A program made the position numbers and the translations under genes. A stretch of DNA of 64,000 nucleotides from Caproicibacterium lactatifermentans (GTDB taxonomy: Bacteria; Bacillota; Clostridia; Oscillospirales; Acutalibacteraceae), in the NCBI RefSeq assembly GCF_013315815.1, contig NZ_CP046051.1, positions 1,487,501 through 1,551,500 on the forward strand, in the 5' to 3' direction. The notes under the pieces are model-generated. The model did not search any database and was not told the origin of the DNA. It saw nothing but the letters and a program-made list of their open reading frames with translations. Positions within the stretch are counted from its first letter, which is position 1, and the number at the start of each line of letters is the position of its first letter. Below are positions 28,371 to 37,466 of this stretch, piece after piece.

Positions 28371-28416
28371 AAATGACCACTACACCGGAATTTCCGGCGG
28401 CAGTGGTCATTTTTTC
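28371..28416. terminator. Bidirectional terminator
   Basis: AAATGACCACT..CCGG / CCGG..AGTGGTCATTTTTT hairpin between the 61-residue protein gene and convergent abrB. Confidence 0.88.
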
Positions 28417-28485
28417 TTCATGCACAAAGTATAATCGTTCAAAGTGTCATCTGCTGCATAGCCCATACAGCAGATGTTTTGGGAT

Positions 28486-28749
28486 TCAGTCGTCGTCTTC
28501 TTCTAAACGGCGTGCCAGTTTTTCCATGCAGTGATGGCAGACGTTGTGTCCCTTATACGTGATAATGCCGTCCATCCCGTTGCAGAAAATGCAGGCAGGC
28601 TGATATTTGCGAAGAATAATTTCGCCACTTTCGCCGACAAAGATTTCCAGTGGATCCTTTTCCTTAATATCTAATGCTTTCCGCAGTTCCTTTGGCAGCA
28701 CAATACGGCCCAGTTCATCTACCTTACGCATAATTCCTGTTGATTTCAT
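28486..28749 (-). CDS. abrB: Transition-state regulator AbrB
   Basis: Global repressor of post-exponential genes. The 87-residue protein has the swapped-hairpin DNA-binding fold MKSTGIMRKVDELGRIVLPK and RKALDIKEKDPLEIFV, then a C-terminal region with C-x2-C pairs (ACIFCNG, VCHHCME), as in many clostridial AbrB proteins. The ATG at 28749 has AGAAAGGAAG six bases upstream. Its promoter carries a Spo0A box, consistent with repression at the onset of sporulation. Confidence 0.93.
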   Translation of the reverse strand: MKSTGIMRKVDELGRIVLPKELRKALDIKEKDPLEIFVGESGEIILRKYQPACIFCNGMDGIITYKGHNVCHHCMEKLARRLEEDDD

Positions 28750-28813
28750 TGTAAACTTCCTTTCTGTTTGTAAAAAACGGTTCAATTAATAAATGGATTA
28801 CCCTTCTTTCATA

Positions 28814-28842
28814 AGAGTAGTTGATTCGACAAAAAAAGTCAA
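28814..28842 (-). promoter_or_regulatory. abrB promoter
   Basis: Minus strand TTGACT (28842-28837), 17-base spacer, TACTCT (28819-28814). The spacer contains a perfect Spo0A box. Confidence 0.8.
28825..28833 (-). promoter_or_regulatory. Spo0A box (0A box) at abrB
   Basis: TTTGTCGAA on the minus strand matches the TTTGTCRAA consensus exactly and lies between the -35 and -10 elements, where Spo0A~P would block RNA polymerase. Confidence 0.8.
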
Positions 28843-28922
28843 TATTAACATTTGAATTTTTTGTGAACGTTAGAATAATTTTCTTTATATTTTTGTATAC
28901 ATGATAAAAGGGGGAGATGAAA

Positions 28923-29507
28923 ATGCTTAATTGGATATGGGTCGGAATGCTCTTTGCCAGTTTTATTTGTGCACTCTGCACAGGAAGAGTCCCTCAACTT
29001 TCTGATGCTATTTTAAGCGGCGCTGGAAATGCAGTTAAACTTTGTCTGGAAACAATGGGGATGATGTGTTTCTGGACTGGACTGATGTATGCCGCGGAAC
29101 AGGGCGGCCTTACCCGCCTACTTGCGAAGGTGCTTTCTCCCTTGCTGCGCTGTCTTTTCCCAAAACTGAAACGCAGCAGTTCCGCGCTGGGCGCTATTTG
29201 TATGAACTTGACCGCTAACCTTCTGGGACTCGGCAACGCCGCCACCCCTCTTGGCCTTGCCGCCATGCAGGAACTGAAAAAAGAAAGCCAAACACCCGCC
29301 GGCACAGCTGACAATGCAATGGTCCTATTTGTCGTTCTGAATACCGCTTCCCTGCAGCTGGTTCCCACCTTTCTGGCTACTCTGCGCAGCAAATACGGGG
29401 CGGCCCAGCCATTTGACATTCTGCCGGTCATCTGGATTACTTCCGTATGTGCACTTTTGACGGCTGTAACCGCGGCGAAGCTGATGGAGAGGCGTTTCTG
29501 TGGATAA
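28923..29507 (+). CDS. spmA: Spore maturation protein A
   Basis: Membrane protein needed for normal spore core dehydration. The 194-residue protein opens MLNWIWVGMLFASFICAL and has about five membrane helices, with the family signature NLTANLLGLGNAATPLGL. The ATG at 28923 is preferred since GGGGGAG stands six bases before it; the ATG two codons earlier abuts that site. It overlaps spmB by eight bases. Confidence 0.94.
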   Translation: MLNWIWVGMLFASFICALCTGRVPQLSDAILSGAGNAVKLCLETMGMMCFWTGLMYAAEQGGLTRLLAKVLSPLLRCLFPKLKRSSSALGAICMNLTANLLGLGNAATPLGLAAMQELKKESQTPAGTADNAMVLFVVLNTASLQLVPTFLATLRSKYGAAQPFDILPVIWITSVCALLTAVTAAKLMERRFCG

Positions 29508-30024
29508 GCTAGGAACTTACGTCCTTCCGATATCCGTAGTCTGTTTGGTCGCGTTCTGTGTCCTGCGAAAAGTGCCCGTCTTTGATTCCTTTGTATGCGG
29601 CGCAAAGCAGGGGCTAAAAACTGCGGTTGGCATTCTGCCTACTTTAATTGGATTGATAACCGGTATTACGATGCTGCAGGCTTCCGGTGCACTGGACTTG
29701 CTGGCAAAAGCGCTGGCACCGTTGACATGCCGCATTGGCCTGCCATCGGCGGTGGTGCCGCTGATTCTGATGAAGCCGGTTTCCGGCAGCGGCTCTACCG
29801 CTGTGCTGACTCAAATTCTGCAGCAGTATGGTGCCGACAGCTTGACTGGACGCATTGCCGCGGCGCTTGCTGGCAGCACAGAAACCGCTTTCTATTGTAT
29901 TGCTGTATACTACGGAAGCATTGGCATCAAAAAGACACGGCACACCCTGCCGGCGGCGCTTTTAGGGGACTTGGCCGCCTGTCTTGTGGCGCCGCTTGCT
30001 GTCCACCTTGTCTTTTACGCATAA
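29500..30024 (+). CDS. spmB: Spore maturation protein B
   Basis: Partner of SpmA; a 174-residue nucleoside-recognition (Gate) domain membrane protein with about five helices and signature segments ILPTLIGLITGITMLQASG, LILMKPVSGSGS and GSTETAFYCIAVYYG. It starts with GTG inside the end of spmA. No clear terminator is visible in the 84 bases before the converging M24 peptidase gene. Confidence 0.95.
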   Translation: MDKLGTYVLPISVVCLVAFCVLRKVPVFDSFVCGAKQGLKTAVGILPTLIGLITGITMLQASGALDLLAKALAPLTCRIGLPSAVVPLILMKPVSGSGSTAVLTQILQQYGADSLTGRIAAALAGSTETAFYCIAVYYGSIGIKKTRHTLPAALLGDLAACLVAPLAVHLVFYA

Positions 30025-30108
30025 AAAACAGGCTGGACGCTTTCCCCATTCTAAAGAAAGGCCCTGCCCATTCTATAAAAAGCGGCTTATAAACGCCTTG
30101 TCTGATTT

Positions 30109-31194
30109 TTATTTGCAGAGGACCTGCAGGTCCTTTGTGTAATGATTCAGTACCTCACAGCCGTCTGGTGTTACCAGCACAAGGTCCTCAATCCGCACAC
30201 CCATCTTCCCGGGCAGATAAATGCCCGGTTCCACGGAGAAAACCATGCCGGCCTGCGCGAGCATTTGACAGGAAGCGCCGTTGTCCGGCGGTTCATGGCA
30301 GTCAATACCAAGGCCGTGTCCAAGCCGGTGGGTAAAGTACGGCCCATAACCCGCGTCCTCAATAACCTGACGCGCAGTGCGGTCGATGTCACACATCATA
30401 ACACCGGGACGAATCATTGCTTCCGCCGCTAAATTCGCCTTTAAAACGGTTTCATAAATGCGGCGGTCCCCGTCACTGATTTCTTTAAAGAAAACGGTTC
30501 GCGTCATATCACACCAATAACGCTGAATGGGAATATAAATATCAAACACCATAGAATCGCCGCGCTTGACCAGTGTATTATCCGGAGAATGGTGCGGGTC
30601 CGCGCAGTTCGGCCCAAACGAAGTAATCATGCCCTCCGTTGCGCGGTCTGCGCCATGCAAAGCAAACTGATGCTCCACAAAAGCGGCCATTTCTTTTTCA
30701 ACGGCCCCTTCGCGGACAGCTTTTAAAGATGCTTCCATTACTTCATCATTGATACGAGAAGCACTGCGCAGTGCTTTAATTTCTTTTTCATCCTTCAACA
30801 TACGGGCTTCATCCACCGGGGCGCTGCCAAGTTTCGGCGTTACGTCCGGGCGCTGCTTCATCAGGCTAAGCAGATGACAGCTGGGCCAGCTCTTGTCCAC
30901 ACCCAGCACACCGGAGCGAACAACCTTTGCAAGGTCTGTAAGCGGGTCGTCTGCATCCGTATGTATATACAGCGGCACATCTCCGCCAGGCGTCAGACCA
31001 AACAGCGCATTGCCGAACAGTGCGCACTCGCCGTTGTCCCGGATGTATAGGACGAGCAGGCGTTCCATTGGCTCTATCCATAGGCCAGTCAAATAGTAGA
31101 CCGATGCCGTAGAAGATACCAAAATCTGCGGCAGACCGCGCCGCTTCATGTTTTCCGTAACCGCCTTCAGCCGCTTTTGATGAATTTTAATCAT
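30109..31194 (-). CDS. M24-family aminopeptidase (Xaa-Pro peptidase type)
   Basis: Cytosolic metallopeptidase of 361 residues that probably releases N-terminal residues before proline. The N-terminal creatinase-like domain precedes a pita-bread domain with the metal ligands in place: Asp in FDIYIPI and CDMTRT, His in THRLGHGLG, Glu in SVEPGIYLPG and Glu in VRIEDLV. Confidence 0.92.
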   Translation of the reverse strand: MIKIHQKRLKAVTENMKRRGLPQILVSSTASVYYLTGLWIEPMERLLVLYIRDNGECALFGNALFGLTPGGDVPLYIHTDADDPLTDLAKVVRSGVLGVDKSWPSCHLLSLMKQRPDVTPKLGSAPVDEARMLKDEKEIKALRSASRINDEVMEASLKAVREGAVEKEMAAFVEHQFALHGADRATEGMITSFGPNCADPHHSPDNTLVKRGDSMVFDIYIPIQRYWCDMTRTVFFKEISDGDRRIYETVLKANLAAEAMIRPGVMMCDIDRTARQVIEDAGYGPYFTHRLGHGLGIDCHEPPDNGASCQMLAQAGMVFSVEPGIYLPGKMGVRIEDLVLVTPDGCEVLNHYTKDLQVLCK

Positions 31195-31232
31195 GCCTAT
31201 CCTTCTTCCCCATACTCAAATGGTACTTTTCA

Positions 31233-31260
31233 AGTATACAACGAACCAACAATTTGTAAA
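31233..31260 (-). promoter_or_regulatory. Promoter of the M24 peptidase gene
   Basis: Minus strand TTTACA (31260-31255), 16-base spacer, TATACT (31238-31233), within the 81-base gap after nfo. Confidence 0.65.
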
Positions 31261-31275
31261 GATGAAAATGCTTTT

Positions 31276-32115
31276 TTATTCTTTTTTCGCATACACTGCT
31301 GCCCGCAGCAGTGCAATTTCTTTTCCGTGCCCTGCTGTGTCCTGCGGCGTTTCCAAAATAAACGGCAGACCACACAGCGCCGGGTGCGTTAGCACACGCA
31401 CCAGTGCCGCAAGCCCCAAGGAACCGTTGCCGATTGATTCGTGGCGGTCCTTATGACTTGCATAAGGGTTCTTGCTGTCATTCAAATGAACTGCTTTCAG
31501 CCGCTGCAGACCAATGACACGGTCAAAGGTTTCCAGTACACCGTCCAAATCATTGACAATGTCATATCCGGCGTCATATACATGGCAAGTGTCCAGACAA
31601 ACACCGACCTTGTCCGTCAGCTGAACCCCATCCAAAATGGCACGCAGTTCCTCGAAGCTGCGGCCTACTTCTGTCCCTTTTCCGGCCATGGTTTCCAGCA
31701 GAACGGTCGTGTGCTGTTCGGGTGTCAGCACCGTATTGAGTACCCCTGTAATTTTTTGAATACCGGTTTCCACCCCCTGCCCCACATGGCTGCCGGGGTG
31801 AAAATTATAGTAGTTGCCCGGCAGGTATTCCATGCGGCTCAGGTCGTCCTTCATCGCGCGGAACGCAAAATCCCGCACCTCCGGCTTTGCCGCACAGGCG
31901 TTCATGGTATAGGGCGCGTGCGCAACGATTGGCCCAAAGTGGTTTTCCTGCAGAAAACTGCACAATGCCGCTGCGTCCTGCGGGTCCAGTGTTTTGGCCT
32001 TCCCGCCGCGTGGATTGCGGGTAAAAAACTGAAATGTGTTCGCACCAACGGAGAGCGCCTCTTTTCCCATGTGCAGAAAACCGGCTGAGGCGGATACATG
32101 CATACCCAAAAACAT
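31276..32115 (-). CDS. nfo: Deoxyribonuclease IV (endonuclease IV)
   Basis: AP endonuclease for base-excision repair. The 279-residue TIM-barrel enzyme has the zinc-site motifs [36 protein letters not shown] and HLNDSKN. The ATG at 32115 has AAAGGAAG upstream; the frame is open a further 26 codons without a site. Confidence 0.95.
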   Translation of the reverse strand: MFLGMHVSASAGFLHMGKEALSVGANTFQFFTRNPRGGKAKTLDPQDAAALCSFLQENHFGPIVAHAPYTMNACAAKPEVRDFAFRAMKDDLSRMEYLPGNYYNFHPGSHVGQGVETGIQKITGVLNTVLTPEQHTTVLLETMAGKGTEVGRSFEELRAILDGVQLTDKVGVCLDTCHVYDAGYDIVNDLDGVLETFDRVIGLQRLKAVHLNDSKNPYASHKDRHESIGNGSLGLAALVRVLTHPALCGLPFILETPQDTAGHGKEIALLRAAVYAKKE

Positions 32116-32235
32116 ATGATTTTCTTCCTTTCCTGAAAATGCCGCAGAGAGTTGCGGGACAGCGGCAAAAAAGATACAATAGACAATAATCAATAGTATA
32201 TACTGTTATTATAGAAATTTACAGGGATGATTGCA

Positions 32236-33069
32236 ATGGAGAAATATCAGGAAGTGGAACGCAGCATCATTAAAAAATACCGCAAACCCATCTGGAACCG
32301 CTTTATCGGCGGTATCAAGGACTATGAGCTGATAAAACCCGGTGACAAAATCGCCGTATGTATTTCCGGCGGTAAAGACAGCGTCCTGCTGGCCTGCTGT
32401 ATGCAGCATCTTATAAAGTATACGGAAATTCCGTTTTCCCTGCAGTTCATTGCCATGGACCCAGGGTATAATCCGCAAAACCGTGCACTGCTGCTTTCCA
32501 ACTGTCAGCTGCTGCACATTCCGGTAAAGGTCTATGACAGCGACATTTTCCGTGTAACGGCCGGCGAAGAAAAATCGCCCTGCTATTTGTGCGCGCGTAT
32601 GCGGCGCGGCTACCTGTACCGATATGCACAGGACCTGGGGTGCAATAAAATTGCACTGGGGCATCATTTTGATGATGTGATAGAAACCATCCTGATGAGT
32701 ATGCTGTATGGCGCAGAAATGCGCACCATGATGCCCAAACTGCACAGTAAAAACTTTGCCGGCATGGAGCTTATCCGCCCACTGTACTACGTGCGGGAAC
32801 GTGACATTCTGGCATGGAAGCGTTACAACGGCCTGCAGTTTTTACAGTGTTCCTGCCGTTTCACCGAAGAGGGCGCCCATAAACCAAACGGCGGCGGAAA
32901 GCGTGCCCAGGTGAAGGCACTGATTGCTGCCCTGCGTGCGGACAACCCTCAGGTGGACACCAATATTTTCCGCAGCGCACAGGGCGTTAATCTAGAAACC
33001 GTGCTCAGCTGGCGGCGCGGCAGCACTGCCCGTAACTTTTTAGATGACTATGACGGCTGCAAAAAATGA
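32236..33069 (+). CDS. TtcA-like tRNA 2-thiolation PP-loop ATPase
   Basis: Likely a tRNA sulfur-transfer enzyme. The 277-residue protein has the PP-loop SGGKDSVLL, the C-x2-C pair CYLC (about residue 115) and LGHHFDDVIETILM; a later QCSC supplies further cysteines. E. coli TtcA thiolates C32 and uses a 4Fe-4S cluster; TtuA-type relatives act at other positions, so the exact target is uncertain. The ATG at 32236 has AGGGA eight bases upstream. Confidence 0.85.
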   Translation: MEKYQEVERSIIKKYRKPIWNRFIGGIKDYELIKPGDKIAVCISGGKDSVLLACCMQHLIKYTEIPFSLQFIAMDPGYNPQNRALLLSNCQLLHIPVKVYDSDIFRVTAGEEKSPCYLCARMRRGYLYRYAQDLGCNKIALGHHFDDVIETILMSMLYGAEMRTMMPKLHSKNFAGMELIRPLYYVRERDILAWKRYNGLQFLQCSCRFTEEGAHKPNGGGKRAQVKALIAALRADNPQVDTNIFRSAQGVNLETVLSWRRGSTARNFLDDYDGCKK

Positions 33070-33086
33070 ATTGGTTTTGCAAGAAC

Positions 33087-33115
33087 TTGCATTTTTTTGC
33101 CGGCAGGTTTATAAT
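33087..33115 (+). promoter_or_regulatory. Promoter of the riboswitch-folT unit
   Basis: TTGCAT, 17-base spacer, TATAAT, placing the start of transcription about 20 bases before the riboswitch. Confidence 0.8.
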
Positions 33116-33142
33116 ATTGGCATAAAATAAAACATGTAGCAA

Positions 33143-33253
33143 AGCAGAGTAGGAATTTATGCGTAAAGTGCCCGCCGAACGGGGAGTTGTCGGCAGGACG
33201 AAAAGCAGGGGCTGCATTCCCCGCTTGCGGTATAGGTTTCGCATCCCGCTGCT
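33143..33253 (+). promoter_or_regulatory. Tetrahydrofolate (THF) riboswitch
   Basis: The leader of folT contains the conserved THF riboswitch pattern: GCAGAGTAGG at the 5' side of P1, TATGCGTAAAGTG, an internal arm with GTTGTCGGCAGGACGAA, and GGTTTCGCATCCCGCTGC closing P1 (AGCAG with CTGCT). Downstream, GCTGCAT / ATGCAGC (33251-33276) forms an alternative hairpin that shares bases with P1 and exposes CCTCC, complementary to the folT GGAGG at 33325-33329. Control of translation start is therefore plausible. Family match is from memory of the consensus. Confidence 0.85.
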
Positions 33254-33336
33254 GCATTTCCTCCGGATATGCAGCACCTGATAGGGGTACCAATTTAGTG
33301 CCCTTTCTGCGTGTGCTGCCAACTGGAGGTATTTTT

Positions 33337-33918
33337 ATGCAAAAGCGTACTGCCTTTCTGTCGTTGTTCCGTGATTCCGCCGCAGAACTGAAAAAGCTGC
33401 CGTCCTTGGTAACTGCGGCACTGCTGCTGGCACTGCAGGTTGTGCTGGCCGGGTACAGCATCGATGTGCTTCCTTTCCTGCGCATCAGCTTTTCCTACCT
33501 TGCCAGCGCGGTGACCGGTATGCTTTTTGGCCCGACCGTCGCCATGCTGTCCGCCGCGGCGGGAGATATCCTGGGTTACTGTGTGCACCCAAGCGGCGTA
33601 TACTTTCCACCGTATATGCTGACCGCCATGTTCAGCGGCTGCCTGTACGGCATTTTCCTGTACCACAGCCCCATACGTCTTTCCCGTGTCATCGCCTCCA
33701 AATCACTGGTCACGGTTTTTAGCAATCTATTGATGAACACGCTGTGGAATTCCATGGTATATGGCAAATCTTTTTTTGCCATTCTGCCCATCCGTATTGT
33801 GAAGAATCTAGTCCTTTTGCCGGTGGAGATCGCTCTGCTCTTCGTTGTTTGCAAAGCCGCACAAAAAGTGTACAACACGGCTTTTCTGCGGTGTGGCATT
33901 TCACCGCGGAAAGGCTGA
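33337..33918 (+). CDS. folT: ECF transporter S component, folate type
   Basis: Substrate-binding membrane subunit of an energy-coupling-factor vitamin importer. A 193-residue protein with about six helices and the FolT-like segment GMLFGPTVAMLSAAAGDILG followed by HPSGVYFPPYMLTAM. Folate specificity rests on this sequence and on the THF riboswitch ahead of it. The energising EcfA/EcfT subunits are not in this window. GGAGG lies seven bases before the ATG. Confidence 0.92.
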   Translation: MQKRTAFLSLFRDSAAELKKLPSLVTAALLLALQVVLAGYSIDVLPFLRISFSYLASAVTGMLFGPTVAMLSAAAGDILGYCVHPSGVYFPPYMLTAMFSGCLYGIFLYHSPIRLSRVIASKSLVTVFSNLLMNTLWNSMVYGKSFFAILPIRIVKNLVLLPVEIALLFVVCKAAQKVYNTAFLRCGISPRKG

Positions 33919-33973
33919 AACGGTCAAAAAAGGACGAGCACTGTCCGTTTTGTCACTTTGCTGTGCAAAAGCG

Positions 33974-34002
33974 TTGACATCAGCCGGGGGTTGCGGTATG
34001 CT
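33974..34002 (+). promoter_or_regulatory. Promoter of gatB
   Basis: TTGACA, 17-base spacer, TATGCT, 85 bases before the gatB start. Confidence 0.8.
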
Positions 34003-34087
34003 AAATGGAAACGGCTGCTTTTCGCGTATCTATGCAAAAGCGGAAGCATCTTTAGCAAAAGACAGGACCAGGAGGTAAATAAACAGA

Positions 34088-35512
34088 ATGAGTAACTATG
34101 AACTGGTAGCCGGATTAGAAACACACGTGGAACTGGCCACCAAAACGAAAATTTTCTGCAGCTGCACAACTGAATTCGGCGGTGAGCCAAATACCCACTG
34201 CTGCCCTGTGTGCATTGGTCTGCCTGGCTCCCTGCCCAAGCTGAATAAAAAAGTAGTGGAATACGCCATTATGGCGGGACTTGCCACACACTGCGACATT
34301 GCAGAAGTCAGCAAAATGGACCGTAAAAACTACGTCTATCCCGACCTGTCGAAAGCCTACCAAATTTCGCAATATGATATGCCGCTGTGCACCAACGGCT
34401 ACATTCAACTTTCCAATGGGCGGAAAGTGCGTATTACCCGTATTCACATTGAAGAAGACGCCGGCAAGCTGGTTCACTCCCGTGGAAACACCTATGTAGA
34501 CTACAATCGTGGCGGTGTTCCGCTGATTGAGATTGTCAGTGAACCGGACATTCGCTCACCGGAAGAAGCCAAAGAATATGTGGAAAAAATGCAGTTTCTT
34601 ATGCGCTATATCGGTGTTTCCGACTGCAAAATGGAAGAAGGTTCTATGCGCTGTGACGTAAATATTTCCGTACGCCCACAGGGCAGCAGTCAGCTGGGCA
34701 CCCGCACCGAGATTAAAAACATGAACAGCATCAGCTTCATCACCAAAGCAATGGCATATGAATATGACCGCCAGTGTGACCTGCTGGACAGCGGCGAAAA
34801 AGTAGTGCAGGAAACGCGCCGGTACAATGAGGCGGACGAATGCACCGAAAGTATGCGCGGCAAAGAGGATGCACAGGACTACCGGTATTTTCCGGAACCA
34901 GACCTGCCGACCATTCATGTTTCACACAAATCCGTGGAAAGGCTGCGGAAATCTTTACCAGAAGACCCGCGGGAACGCGCAGAACGCTGGGAAAACCAGT
35001 ACGGCATCAGCGATACAGACTCACAGCAGCTCATGCGCTACCGCAGTGTTGCAGATTATTTTGACAAAGCAGCCGCTGGTCTGGAAAATGGAAAAGCCGC
35101 TGCCTCCTGCATTTTGGGGCAGATGTTCCGCCGTATGGAAACCGAAGCGGATAAAGAAGCTTTCGCTGTCACGGTTCCGCCGGAAAACCTCAATGCCCTG
35201 CTAAAGCTGCTGGATGCTGGCAAGCTGCGGATGAATCTGGTAAAATCCACACTGGAAAAGATGCTGGATACCGGCAAACCCCTGTCCGCTTTCTTGACGG
35301 AAAAGGACCTCGCCGGCATTGATGACAAGCAGCTGGATGCATTGTGCCATGAAGCACTGCAGGAAAATCCGAAAGCCGCAGAGGACTACCGAGCTGGAAA
35401 AGAAAAAGCCGTTAAATCACTGGTCGGTTATGTAATGAAATCTACCCGTGGACGTGCAGACGCACAAAAAACAGAAGCGCTGCTGAAACAGCTGATTGCT
35501 GCCGAAGCATAA
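34088..35512 (+). CDS. gatB: Aspartyl/glutamyl-tRNA(Asn/Gln) amidotransferase subunit B
   Basis: Kinase-like subunit of GatCAB, which converts misacylated Glu-tRNA(Gln) or Asp-tRNA(Asn) to the amidated form. The 474-residue protein has GLETHVELATKTKIFCSC, the zinc-site pair CCPVC, YPDLSKAYQISQYDMP, and VDYNRGGVPLIEIVSEPD, then the C-terminal YqeY-like tail. It stands alone with its own promoter and terminator; gatC and gatA are not beside it. Confidence 0.96.
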   Translation: MSNYELVAGLETHVELATKTKIFCSCTTEFGGEPNTHCCPVCIGLPGSLPKLNKKVVEYAIMAGLATHCDIAEVSKMDRKNYVYPDLSKAYQISQYDMPLCTNGYIQLSNGRKVRITRIHIEEDAGKLVHSRGNTYVDYNRGGVPLIEIVSEPDIRSPEEAKEYVEKMQFLMRYIGVSDCKMEEGSMRCDVNISVRPQGSSQLGTRTEIKNMNSISFITKAMAYEYDRQCDLLDSGEKVVQETRRYNEADECTESMRGKEDAQDYRYFPEPDLPTIHVSHKSVERLRKSLPEDPRERAERWENQYGISDTDSQQLMRYRSVADYFDKAAAGLENGKAAASCILGQMFRRMETEADKEAFAVTVPPENLNALLKLLDAGKLRMNLVKSTLEKMLDTGKPLSAFLTEKDLAGIDDKQLDALCHEALQENPKAAEDYRAGKEKAVKSLVGYVMKSTRGRADAQKTEALLKQLIAAEA

Positions 35513-35520
35513 AACAGAAT

Positions 35521-35587
35521 AAAGACAGGCAATTCCGTCCGCTGACAGCCGTACGCACTGCCGGACAAACGGGATTGCCTGTCTTTT
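35521..35587. terminator. Strong terminator between gatB and sigE
   Basis: AAAGACAGGCAAT..CCGTCC / GGAC..CGG.ATTGCCTGTCTTTTT, a long hairpin with A/T tracts that can serve gatB and, less surely, the converging sigE. Confidence 0.9.
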
Positions 35588-35643
35588 TATATATAAATAT
35601 CTTCACACTTTTTCAGGGACCGTTCTGCATTTGTTTTGTTTGG

Positions 35644-36336
35644 TCACCCCGCTTTCTCAAGGTCATGCCGCAGCCGGGCAATAATTCGCTTTTCCAGCCG
35701 AGATATGTAAGACTGCGAAATGCCAAGTGCGTCCGCCACCTGTTTCTGCGTATGCTCTTTTTGGGAGTTCAGCCCGAAACGCATTTCCATAATCCGCCGC
35801 TCCCGCGGAGGCAGCGCATACACCGCCTCCAGCAACATGCGGCGGTCATTCTCGGTCTCGATGCCGGAACTGACTGTATCGCTGTCGCTGCCCAATACAT
35901 CGGCCAGCAAAAGTTCATTGCCGTCCCAGTCGACATTCAGCGGGTCATCTATGGAAATCTCGTTTTTCAGCTGGCTGGATTTGCGCAGATACATAAGAAT
36001 TTCATTTTCGATGCAGCGGGAAGCATAAGTCGCAAGCTTAATTTTCTTTTCCGGCCGGAACGTGTTCACTGCTTTAATCAGCCCGATGGTGCCGATGGAA
36101 ATGAGGTCCTCAGCCCCCGCCCCCGGCGACTCGAACTTTTTGGCGATATAAACGACCAAACGCAGATTGTGTGTAATCAGCGGTTCCCGAGCATTGGGTA
36201 CATCTGCCGCCATTTCTTCATAAACTTTAGCTTCTTCCTCTTTGGTGAGCGGCGGCGGCAGTGTTTCCGGTCCGTTTATGTAGTGGACGGGCGCGGCGAA
36301 GAGATGCAGAAGCCATTGCTTCAGTTTTTCCAGCAT
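35644..36336 (-). CDS. sigE: RNA polymerase sporulation sigma factor E (pro-form)
   Basis: Directs early mother-cell transcription after cleavage of its pro-sequence. The 230-residue protein begins [13 protein letters not shown], a membrane-binding pro-peptide, followed by [14 protein letters not shown], which matches the SpoIIGA cleavage region of Bacillus pro-SigE. Regions 2 to 4 are complete ([47 protein letters not shown]). The ATG at 36336 has AAAGGA upstream; the frame stays open 33 codons further without similarity to SigE. Confidence 0.95.
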   Translation of the reverse strand: MLEKLKQWLLHLFAAPVHYINGPETLPPPLTKEEEAKVYEEMAADVPNAREPLITHNLRLVVYIAKKFESPGAGAEDLISIGTIGLIKAVNTFRPEKKIKLATYASRCIENEILMYLRKSSQLKNEISIDDPLNVDWDGNELLLADVLGSDSDTVSSGIETENDRRMLLEAVYALPPRERRIMEMRFGLNSQKEHTQKQVADALGISQSYISRLEKRIIARLRHDLEKAG

Positions 36337-37189
36337 ATCCAGTTTCCTTTCTTTGTATTCTGGTGTTTCTGCTGTCTGTTTCCACGTCCTGCAGTAAAGA
36401 CGGCGGAACCAGTGCCTGATATTCACCTCCGGCAAGTTTACCTTTTGTGCAGGCTATGTAGCACTCTGCACGGCAAAAACCACCCTCTGGGAAAACCAGT
36501 GTACAGTCCTCCGCCCGCCATGCACGCAGCAGTCCCTCCCCGCCAACGGAAGTATACGGCACCGCACGCGGCGGGTCGTCTGGCAGGGGCAGCAGGACCT
36601 GCTCCTCCGCTACAATCACGGGCAACCCTGAAAATGGCTCTGTCAGTGCGCTGCCGGTGTCTATCCGTGCGGAAAAGCTAACCTCTCGACCGCCAAGTTT
36701 TGCGTGCACCTGACACACTGTATGGCGAAGCGGTCCTCTTCCTGCAGCGCGCTGCACCAATCGCAGAATAAAATAACTTATCAGCGTCAGTACAATCAGC
36801 AGCAGCGGCGGCACATAAAAATAAATGACGCTGTTCTTTACAAACAGCCCGCCGGGCGCCACAAAATACCACACTGCCAGCAAAATACCTGCCAGCGCAA
36901 AGCTAAAAAGGAAGAAGGTTAGTACCCGCCGGAAAAATGCGGCGAATCCGCCAAAGCCGAACGCTGCCAATGTAATAGGCAGCGACAACCCCAGCCGGAG
37001 GAGCAGCTCTTCTGCCGGAGCAAGCGGCGGAAGAAGAATCATCAGGGAACCGCCGGACCCAATGAGCGCGCCCAGCAGCAGCCGATACCGGCGTACGCTG
37101 ATGTGCAGGAATTTAGCCGTCAAAAGGAGCAAAAAATAATCGATAAATAAGTTGACTGCCAGCAGCACATCCACATACACCGTCTGCAA
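36227..37189 (-). CDS. spoIIGA: Sigma-E processing peptidase SpoIIGA
   Basis: Septal membrane aspartic protease that activates pro-SigE. About 320 residues: five N-terminal membrane helices, then a soluble protease domain with the catalytic [15 protein letters not shown]. The start is one of two adjacent TTG codons (37192 or 37189) behind GGGAGG. The reading frame runs 110 bases into sigE, giving about 37 extra C-terminal residues compared with what I expect for the family. Confidence 0.92.
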   Translation of the reverse strand: MQTVYVDVLLAVNLFIDYFLLLLTAKFLHISVRRYRLLLGALIGSGGSLMILLPPLAPAEELLLRLGLSLPITLAAFGFGGFAAFFRRVLTFFLFSFALAGILLAVWYFVAPGGLFVKNSVIYFYVPPLLLIVLTLISYFILRLVQRAAGRGPLRHTVCQVHAKLGGREVSFSARIDTGSALTEPFSGLPVIVAEEQVLLPLPDDPPRAVPYTSVGGEGLLRAWRAEDCTLVFPEGGFCRAECYIACTKGKLAGGEYQALVPPSLLQDVETDSRNTRIQRKETGYAGKTEAMASASLRRARPLHKRTGNTAAAAHQRGRS

Positions 37190-37213
37190 CAAACTCACCT
37201 CCCATTGACATGT

Positions 37214-37246
37214 ATTATAATCAACGATAGACCGAAAATTTGTCAA
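37214..37246 (-). promoter_or_regulatory. spoIIG promoter with wide spacer
   Basis: Minus strand TTGACA (37246-37241) and TATAAT (37219-37214) separated by 21 bases. The Bacillus spoIIG promoter is known for near-consensus elements set 22 bases apart and activated by Spo0A; this looks the same. Confidence 0.75.
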
Positions 37247-37247
37247 A
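37239..37247 (+). promoter_or_regulatory. Spo0A box at spoIIG
   Basis: TTTGTCAAA matches the TTTGTCRAA consensus and overlaps the -35 element, the arrangement used for Spo0A activation at spoIIG in Bacillus. Confidence 0.65.
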
Positions 37248-37327
37248 GCACAGTCCCGACGAGCGGAATTTTTCGGCCTGCCGGTTTGTTTGCCGCCGTG
37301 CCGGCCAGCATCTGTCTCCTTAAACGC

Positions 37328-37360
37328 AAAAACAGCCCGCCTAAAAAGGTGGGCTGTTTT
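37328..37360 (-). terminator. Terminator downstream of the GNAT gene
   Basis: AAAACAGCCC..CC / GG..GGGCTGTTTT hairpin; on the minus strand it is followed by TTTTTGCGTTT. It lies about 105 bases past the GNAT stop. Confidence 0.75.
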
Positions 37361-37466
37361 GAGAAAACAAAGCCGGACAATAAAAATCTCCAACTGGCCA
37401 CGCATCCAATTCCGTTGGCATCATATGAGATTTTTACGCCAAAAGTAGAAAAAAGATTCCGTTGTT

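Noticed and set aside
34345..34355. TGTCGAAAG resembling a Spo0A box
   Set aside because: It lies inside gatB coding sequence, far from a promoter.
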